From Aulosira sp. FACHB-615 (lineage in GTDB: Bacteria > Cyanobacteriota > Cyanobacteriia > Cyanobacteriales > Nostocaceae), in assembly GCF_014698045.1 (NCBI RefSeq), contig NZ_JACJSE010000015.1, forward strand, positions 62,001 to 126,000: 64,000 bases of DNA, in the 5' to 3' direction. Positions 59,165-64,000 of this stretch are shown here, one piece after another. Under the pieces are notes generated by a model, which saw only the letters and a program-made list of their open reading frames with translations, was not told where the DNA came from and searched no databases. Positions within the stretch are counted from its first letter, which is position 1. The number at the start of each line of letters is the position of its first letter. The position numbers and the translations under genes are program-made.

Positions 59165-59597
59165 CTCTGTTTTTTTAGACACAAATATCTTAGTTTATGC
59201 GAATGTTGCCGAGTCTCCCTTTCACCAAGCAGCAATACAGAAAATTCAAAATTTCTATGATACAGGAATTGAGTTATGGATTAGTCGCCAAGTTTTGCGA
59301 GAATTTTTGATGGTTCTGACTCGTCCACAAGCATTCGTAAATCCTCGACCTGTTGCCATAGTAATTGAGCGTGTTAGATTTTTTCAAACTCAATTTCGCG
59401 TAGTTGAGGATACACCTGAAGTTACAGAACAGCTTTTATCTTTGATGACTGAAATTGCTATTGGTGGCAGACAAGTTTATGATGCCAACATTGTCGCCAC
59501 GATGTTAGTTTACGGCATTCCTCAGTTACTTACCCACAACACAAATGATTTTGCGCGATTTTCTGAATTAATTACTGTGTTGCCATTACAAGATTAG
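59145..59597 (+). CDS. PIN-domain toxin (VapC-like)
   Basis: A 150-residue PIN ribonuclease. The acidic residues are visible: D in VFLDTNILVYA, E in LREFLMVLTRP, D in QVYDANIVATM and THNTNDFARF (N-D pair), the four-residue PIN metal site. VapC toxins cleave tRNA or rRNA. The ATG at 59145 overlaps the antitoxin gene, with AGGA just before it (59136-59139); the ORF is open upstream to 59133. A downstream hairpin at 59626-59655 may terminate the operon. Confidence 0.88.
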   Translation: MVTGDANSVFLDTNILVYANVAESPFHQAAIQKIQNFYDTGIELWISRQVLREFLMVLTRPQAFVNPRPVAIVIERVRFFQTQFRVVEDTPEVTEQLLSLMTEIAIGGRQVYDANIVATMLVYGIPQLLTHNTNDFARFSELITVLPLQD

Positions 59598-59625
59598 AAA
59601 AGTAGGTTGGGTGGAGCGATCTCGT

Positions 59626-59655
59626 AACCCAACAAAGTCTGGATAATGTTGGGTT
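59626..59655 (+). terminator. Hairpin terminator after the PIN toxin gene
   Basis: AACCCAACA (59626-59634) and TGTTGGGTT (59647-59655) with a 12-base loop, followed by TCTTTTCTCT on the + strand. It is 28 bases after the PIN stop and before the convergent minus-strand gene. GTAGGTTGGGT...AACCCAAC is a recurring repeat motif (a variant lies near 18510-18545). Confidence 0.55.
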
Positions 59656-59674
59656 TCTTTTCTCTGTGCTAAGT

Positions 59675-59977
59675 TTAGTTTTTAGCTTTGCTTGAACTGG
59701 ATTTAGTTTGGTGGATTGTTGGTGCTAAAGTTTTGACTAATCCAGTTATTGCCATAATCAAAGTCGCAGTTCCTCCCATCAATAAAGAAGTTAAAAATGC
59801 TGCTGCAAGAAGGATTTCTGTAGGACTGTAGCCGTCACGTATCCAAGCAGAGGGATTTTCCATTGTTGAGGAAGATACTGGAATTAACTGTGAAGTTTGG
59901 TTAGAAGCTTGGGGGTTAGTGGAAGTTGATAAAGAAGTATTCATGGCGCGAACCTCAGTGAATTTTACTGTTTTCAT
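59675..59977 (-). CDS. Small single-pass membrane hypothetical protein
   Basis: About 100 residues from the Met of MKTVKFTEVRAMNTSLSTST. An upstream in-frame TTG (60034) would add 19 residues, but the Met is preferred. A Ser/Thr/Gln-rich segment is followed by one hydrophobic stretch (EILLAAAFLTSLLMGGTATL with IMAITGLV) and a Ser/Lys-rich tail. I do not recognise a family. It lies divergently from the STAND gene (60079); the intergenic space is about 100 bases and probably holds both promoters. Confidence 0.55.
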   Translation of the reverse strand: MKTVKFTEVRAMNTSLSTSTNPQASNQTSQLIPVSSSTMENPSAWIRDGYSPTEILLAAAFLTSLLMGGTATLIMAITGLVKTLAPTIHQTKSSSSKAKN

Positions 59978-60078
59978 AGTATTTCTGCCTTTAAAGCCGG
60001 AGATTCCTGATAAATAGAGACAAAGTAGAAGCAAGGTGTAACATAAGTAGAATCAAGCAAAATTTTGTCAGGCTGGCT

Positions 60079-62712
60079 ATGCAATGGGATGAGTTTTTAC
60101 GACAAGAAGCTATTACTCATGAGTTATCCCCAGAGCAAACAAAAGCTTTTTTAGTTCGGTTGAAAGTTGAAAACACAGATAAAGGTGAAGCAAAACTAGC
60201 AAGCGATATTGATATTGGTGAGGAAGCCTTCACAAAGCGCATGGGGCAGGTGTATAAGAAATTCGCTCAGAGTTGTCCTGAGTTAGTCACCTCTAAACGC
60301 GGAAAGCTGGAAATATTAAAAGCTTACCTGACAAAAAAATATAACGGTGTTCCCAATACTTCACCAACAAAAGAGATTCATCATAATATTCCCCTGGCTT
60401 TACCTAGGGAAAAGTTTGTCGGACGTGAAGCGAAATTGCAAGAACTCCATCAGTTATTGAAAAAGAATCAACAGGTAGCTATTGCGGGGATGGGCGGAGT
60501 CGGGAAGACAGAACTTGCTTTGCAATACGCTCATTCTCATCGCACTACTTATCAAGGCGGGATTTGTTGGTTATCCGCAGTGCAGGATGTGGGGTTACAA
60601 CTGGTGCAGTTTGCTACTAATAAGCTGCAATTAAAACCCCCAGATGATTTAGATTTAGTTGGGAGAGTGCAATTTTGTCTGACAAAATGGCCTGAAGGTG
60701 AGGTTTTACTGGTAATTGATAACGTCATTAACTATCGAGATGAAGTTAGGTTTTATTTAGATTCTATTCCTTCGCGGTTTAAGCAGTTAATTACCACGCG
60801 GGAAAAATTACAGTCGCCGATAGTGCGTTTAGATTTAGATGTGCTGACACCACTAGAGGCGATGCAGTTATTAAAATCGATAATTGGTAGGGAACGACTG
60901 CAACATGAGCCTTTAGTTGCGAGAAAACTTTGTAAGTGGTTGGGATATTTACCACTGGGTTTGGAATTAGTCGGGCGTTATTTGTTGGGTGATGAGGAGT
61001 TATCCTTAGCGGATATGCTGCAAGACTTGGAAAAAGAGCGTCTGAAAAATCCGGCTTTAGTCGAAGTTCCACAAGAAATGAAGACTGAATTGGGTGTTGC
61101 TGCGGCTTTTGAGTTGAGTTGGCGGCGTTTGCGAGAAAATGCTCAATATTTAGGCTGTGTTTTGAGTTTATTTGCTTTAGCCCCCATTCCTTGGGAGTTG
61201 GTGGAGAGAATCACAATAAATAATGAGGAGCAAAATTGGAAACAAGCTAGACGTGAGTTGTTACAGTTACATCTAGTTCAGCCCAAAAGTGATGGAACTT
61301 ATCAACTGCATCCCCTATTGCGGGAGTTTTTTCAAGATAAGCTCGAAGGTTTAGAGCAGAAAGAGGAATTTAAGCAAAGTTTTTGTGGGGTAATGGTAGG
61401 GGTTGCTAAAGATATTCCTGAAATTCCCATCCTTGAGCAAATCGCCGCCTTATCCCCCGCCATACCTCACATAGCAGAAGTAGCGAATCATCTCATTCAA
61501 TACGTTAGCGATGATAATTTAATTTCACCATTTGTCGGTGAAGCCTATTTTTACAATGGTCAGGGGTTATATAACCAGGCTTTACCTTGGTATAGGCAAT
61601 GTCTAGAAGTTGCCAAAAAACGTTTAGGAGAGGAACACCCATTTGTTGCAGAAAGCCTCAACAACCTAGCATTACTCTACAACTCCCAGGGCAGATACAG
61701 CGAAGCAGAACCCTTTTTAATTCAAGCTTTGGCACTCAGGCGCAAACTGCTGGGAGAAGAACATCCAGATGTCGCTACTAGCCTCAACAACCTAGCGGGA
61801 CTCTACATATATCAAGGCAGATACAGCGAAGCAGAACCCTTGTACATCCAAGCTTTAGCACTCTACTGCAAGCTGCTGGGAGAAGAACATCCAGATGTCG
61901 CACGTAGCCTCAACAACCTAGCGGCATTGTACTTATCTCAAGGCAGATACAGCGAAGCCGAACCCCTTTACATTCAAGCATTGGCACTCAGGCGCAAAAT
62001 GCTGGGAGAAGAACATCCATCTGTCGCAATTAGCCTCAACAACCTAGGGGTACTTTACAACTCCCAAGGCAGATACAGCGAAGCAGAACCCTTTTTAATT
62101 CAAGCATTGGCACTCTACCGCAAGCTGTTGGGAGAAGAACATCCATCTGTCGCACGTAGCCTCAACAACCTAGCGTTTCTCTACAACTCCCAAGGCAGAT
62201 ATAACGAAGCCGAACCCCTTTACATCCAAGCATTGGCACTCAAGCGTAATTCACTCGGAGAAGAACATCAAGATGTCGCACTTAGCCTCAACAACCTAGC
62301 GTTTCTCTACAACTCCCAAGACAGATACAGCAAAGCCGAACCTCTTTTAATCCAAGCATTGGCACTCTGGCGCAAGCTGCTGGGAGAAGAACATCCATTT
62401 GTCGCTACTAGCCTCAACAACCTAGGGGCATTCTACCGTTCCCAAGGCAGATACAGCGAAGCGGAACCCCTTTTAATCCAAGCATTGGCACTTAGCTGTC
62501 AACTGCTGGGAGAAGAACATCCAGATGTTGCCTCTAGCCTCAACAACCTAGCGTTACTCTACTACTTACAAGGACGTTACACCGAAGCTGAACCGTTGTA
62601 TTTGCAAGCTTTGGAGATTTTTGAGCAACGATTAGGGGTAAGTCATTCCCGCACTATCAAGTGTCGTGAAAATCTATCAAATCTTCGAGATCGCCTCAAC
62701 TCACAACAGTAA
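60079..62712 (+). CDS. NB-ARC (STAND) NTPase with kinesin-light-chain-like TPR repeats
   Basis: An N-terminal ~95-residue helical domain (LASDIDIGEEAFTKRMGQVY with KKFAQ, resembling a helix-turn-helix) precedes the NB-ARC NTPase: P-loop GMGGVGKT (137-144), Walker B LLVIDNV (D214), TTRE sensor (about 239-242) and GYLPLGLEL. A winged-helix-like region (about 345-450) links to eight 42-residue TPR repeats (523-858) of kinesin-light-chain type (VAxSLNNLAxLYxSQGRYSE). This is a signal-transduction ATPase architecture of the immunity and apoptosis class (STAND). The effector activity, if any, is not evident; ligand sensing by the TPRs is an inference. Confidence 0.9.
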   Translation: MQWDEFLRQEAITHELSPEQTKAFLVRLKVENTDKGEAKLASDIDIGEEAFTKRMGQVYKKFAQSCPELVTSKRGKLEILKAYLTKKYNGVPNTSPTKEIHHNIPLALPREKFVGREAKLQELHQLLKKNQQVAIAGMGGVGKTELALQYAHSHRTTYQGGICWLSAVQDVGLQLVQFATNKLQLKPPDDLDLVGRVQFCLTKWPEGEVLLVIDNVINYRDEVRFYLDSIPSRFKQLITTREKLQSPIVRLDLDVLTPLEAMQLLKSIIGRERLQHEPLVARKLCKWLGYLPLGLELVGRYLLGDEELSLADMLQDLEKERLKNPALVEVPQEMKTELGVAAAFELSWRRLRENAQYLGCVLSLFALAPIPWELVERITINNEEQNWKQARRELLQLHLVQPKSDGTYQLHPLLREFFQDKLEGLEQKEEFKQSFCGVMVGVAKDIPEIPILEQIAALSPAIPHIAEVANHLIQYVSDDNLISPFVGEAYFYNGQGLYNQALPWYRQCLEVAKKRLGEEHPFVAESLNNLALLYNSQGRYSEAEPFLIQALALRRKLLGEEHPDVATSLNNLAGLYIYQGRYSEAEPLYIQALALYCKLLGEEHPDVARSLNNLAALYLSQGRYSEAEPLYIQALALRRKMLGEEHPSVAISLNNLGVLYNSQGRYSEAEPFLIQALALYRKLLGEEHPSVARSLNNLAFLYNSQGRYNEAEPLYIQALALKRNSLGEEHQDVALSLNNLAFLYNSQDRYSKAEPLLIQALALWRKLLGEEHPFVATSLNNLGAFYRSQGRYSEAEPLLIQALALSCQLLGEEHPDVASSLNNLALLYYLQGRYTEAEPLYLQALEIFEQRLGVSHSRTIKCRENLSNLRDRLNSQQ
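61645..62652. repeat. Eight 126-base tandem repeats within the STAND gene
   Basis: Eight units of 42 codons share almost identical DNA, e.g. AGCCTCAACAACCTAGCG, CAAGGCAGATACAGCGAAGC and CTGGGAGAAGAACATCCA recur in each unit. The third-base identity points to recent duplication or gene conversion rather than ancient TPRs. The last unit (ending GVSHSR) is the most diverged. Confidence 0.9.
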
Positions 62713-62922
62713 AATTCAAGTTCTCAACCTAATCAATCAAGCTTTTATCTCCAAGTTCCATGTTCTGAACTCGAAGTTTCATGTTCCAAACGAGAACGTT
62801 CATGTTCTGAACTTAAAATTTCAGGTTCCGAACTCGAATGTTTCTGTTCTCAACGAGAATGTTCATGTTCTACACTCGAAGTTTCGTGTTCTGCACTTGA
62901 AGTTTTGTGTTCCGAACTGGAA
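62713..62922. repeat. Tandem array of 21-base units after the STAND gene
   Basis: About ten imperfect 21-base units with consensus TTCATGTTCTGAACTCGAAG run from the STAND stop into the 330-base gap to the next gene. Because 21 is a multiple of three, a 98-codon ORF (62666-62962) reads through it as a 7-residue repeat such as FHVLNSK, VHVLNLK and FQVPNSN. Its start overlaps the STAND gene and lacks a ribosome site, so I treat it as repeat DNA, not as a gene. Confidence 0.8.
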
Positions 62923-63043
62923 TGATGCTGTTATGAAGGCGATTTTTTCACTTAAATTGTAGATTTATCAGCAATCTATCAAAACATTACTCAACTAAAT
63001 CCAGTATCATAACTTTCACATTTAGAGCGTATCCGTTATTTCT

Positions 63044-63457
63044 ATGCCAAAACCAGCCGATATCAGCACCAAACGCTTAATTAGCCTTGCACCTAATAAT
63101 TGGGTCAAATGGGTAACACAAATTCCTGATATCATTGCTGGGGAAATCCTCAACTCTGAATTTCAGTGGATTAGTAGAGAAAGTGATGTACTCATCCGCG
63201 TCGAAAGTCAAGAGTATGGAAAATTTCTCGTCCTCAATGAATTGCAATTGCGCTACAATCCTGAAATGCCACGAAGGATGCGGGCGTATGCAGGGTTAGC
63301 AGAGGAAAAATATAAATTACCTACTTATCCTGTACTAATCAATATTCTTAAAACGAGTGATGTAGAAATACCCACAAAGTATGAGTCTAATATTGCTGGG
63401 TTACAAGTGCGCCAAGACTACCGCGTTATTAACCTCTGGGAAGTAGATGTTAAGTAG
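63044..63457 (+). pseudogene. N-terminal half of an Rpn/PD-(D/E)XK-type nuclease gene split by a MITE
   Basis: 136 residues of an Rpn-type (DUF4351-family-like) protein: MPKPADISTKRLISLAPNNW, RESDVLIRVESQEYGKFLVL followed by NELQLRYNPEMPRRM (D...E-x-Q catalytic arrangement), then VINLWEVDV. The true reading frame ends at GTT (63449-63451), directly before a TA-flanked 125-base insertion; one extra codon (AAG) and a stop come from it. The coding frame continues from 63579, in another frame. It was one gene of 275 codons. Confidence 0.85.
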
Positions 63458-63577
63458 TTAAACATAATTAATTACACAAAGTCATTGCGAATGGAGCGAA
63501 GCGAAATGAAGCAATCGCAAGGGCTGGGATTGCTTCGCTTCGCTCGCAATGACTGTAATTAATTTTGCGTGTTTACT
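63453..63577. mobile_element. 125-bp MITE with TA target-site duplication
   Basis: Terminal inverted repeats AGTAGTTAAACATAATTAAT (left) and AGTAAACACGCAAAATTAAT (right, reverse complement) plus inner GTCATTGCGA...TCGCAATGAC and GAGCGAAGCGAA...TTCGCTTCGCTC palindromic arms. It is flanked by TA at 63451-63452 and 63578-63579. Such TA duplication with AGT ends suggests mobilisation by an IS630/Tc1-mariner-type transposase. Removing the element plus one TA (127 bases) restores one continuous frame across the disrupted nuclease gene. Confidence 0.85.
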
Positions 63578-63578
63578 T

Positions 63579-63998
63579 AGCATTGCCTTTGAACAACCTT
63601 TACCCTCGTTACTTCCATTTGTGCCAATTCTTCAAGGTGGTGGAAACGAGTCTACAATTCGAGAAGCATTGCGTTTATTGCAAAGAGATGAACAATTAAA
63701 TCAACTCGAAACTGTCTTGGCGTTTTTTGCTACGTTTGTCATAGATAGTGCTTTAGTCCAACAAATTATGAGGTGGGATATGACAGTATTACGTTCTTCA
63801 CCCTGGTATCAAGAAATTATGCGAGAAGATAGGTTATCCAGCATTGAATTAACTCTAGAAGTCAAATTTGGCAATGAAGGATTGAATTTCATGTCAAAAA
63901 TCTCTCAAATATCTGATATTGAAGAACTCAAGGCAATTCAACGTTCTATCCTCATTGCTCAGAATCTAGATGAATTGAAGCAATTACTCGAAGATTAG
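63579..63998 (+). pseudogene. C-terminal half of the split Rpn-type nuclease gene
   Basis: SIAFEQPLPSLLPFVPILQG, STIREALRLLQRDEQLNQLE, FVIDSALVQQIMRWDMTVLR and the end QNLDELKQLLED are the usual C-terminal half of the same cyanobacterial Rpn-related family, here 139 residues. The ORF is open from 63549 with an ATG inside the MITE, so a truncated product with ten extra residues (MTVINFACLL) could be made. It continues the frame of the 63044 gene once the 127-base insertion is removed. The stop lies two bases before the window end. Confidence 0.8.
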
Positions 63999-64000
63999 AA

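Noticed and set aside
62666..62962. 98-codon ORF across the 21-bp array
   Set aside because: It starts inside the STAND gene, has no ribosome site, and its content is explained by the tandem repeat.
1..64000. CRISPR arrays, tRNA or rRNA genes
   Set aside because: Regular repeats found are 7-, 9-, 21- or 126-base tandem units without unique spacers; no cloverleaf or rRNA signature was recognised.

Overview
The window looks like chromosomal DNA of a filamentous, heterocyst-forming cyanobacterium (Nostoc/Anabaena/Calothrix type). The evidence is: very frequent GCGATCGC-type (HIP1) octamers, short tandemly repeated heptamers in many intergenic gaps, a Raf1 Rubisco assembly factor, a menG of the phylloquinone pathway, several DUF820/Uma2 and Rpn/DUF4351-type nuclease genes, and a PatD-like heterocyst-frequency gene. 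I cannot name the genus. No rRNA, tRNA, CRISPR array or full insertion sequence was recognised.

Layout. 1-7.3 kb: 3' part of topA, a 45-codon small gene, aroQ, a degenerate ADP-ribosylglycohydrolase-like gene, a PgpH-type 7TM-HD phosphodiesterase and a Uma2 gene. 7.3-15.3 kb: an unusual cold-shock-like/nuclease-like fusion, menG-DUF445, a REC-GAF response regulator, raf1, an HNH gene with a small partner, and a membrane glycosyltransferase. 15.5-22.5 kb: a UvrD-like helicase carrying an in-frame repeat insertion, two small orphan genes (one an ACP-like fold lacking its serine), a beta-propeller-like envelope protein, and the TIGR03943/permease pair. 23-31 kb: a histidine kinase with degenerate ATP-binding boxes, a secreted caspase-DUF2808 fusion, GH57, SDR, HhH (ComEA-like) and TM2-SHOCT proteins. 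31-40 kb is an accessory stretch: a single-chain BsuBI/PstI-type restriction-modification protein, an Rpn/DUF4351 protein, thiC with a clear TPP riboswitch, a DUF2726 nuclease translationally coupled to an unknown gene, Uma2 and a Tat-exported NAGPA-type protein. 40-47 kb: a pseudouridine synthase, a PAS histidine kinase, a PP2C phosphatase and an FHA-Ser/Thr kinase. 47-52.6 kb: two large glycosyltransferase genes joined by a shared ~115-residue domain. 52.8-60 kb: rel/spoT, patD-like, an XPB-like helicase overlapping a Bax1/DUF790 nuclease, and a VapC-type toxin pair. 60-64 kb: an NB-ARC/TPR STAND protein with near-identical 126-bp repeats, a 21-bp tandem array, and an Rpn-type nuclease gene split by a 125-bp MITE.

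The most striking theme is small palindromic or tandem repeats invading genes. A MITE with a TA target duplication splits the last gene, and removing 127 bp restores the frame exactly. Repeat-derived DNA also forms an internal insert in the UvrD-like helicase, the C-terminal tail of the XPB-like helicase (making it overlap the nuclease gene), the C-termini of two glycosyltransferases, and the start-codon regions of several genes. Other leads are the XPB-Bax1 repair pair in a bacterium, the cold-shock/nuclease fusion, the DUF2726-unknown pair, and the shared domain linking the two glycosyltransferases.
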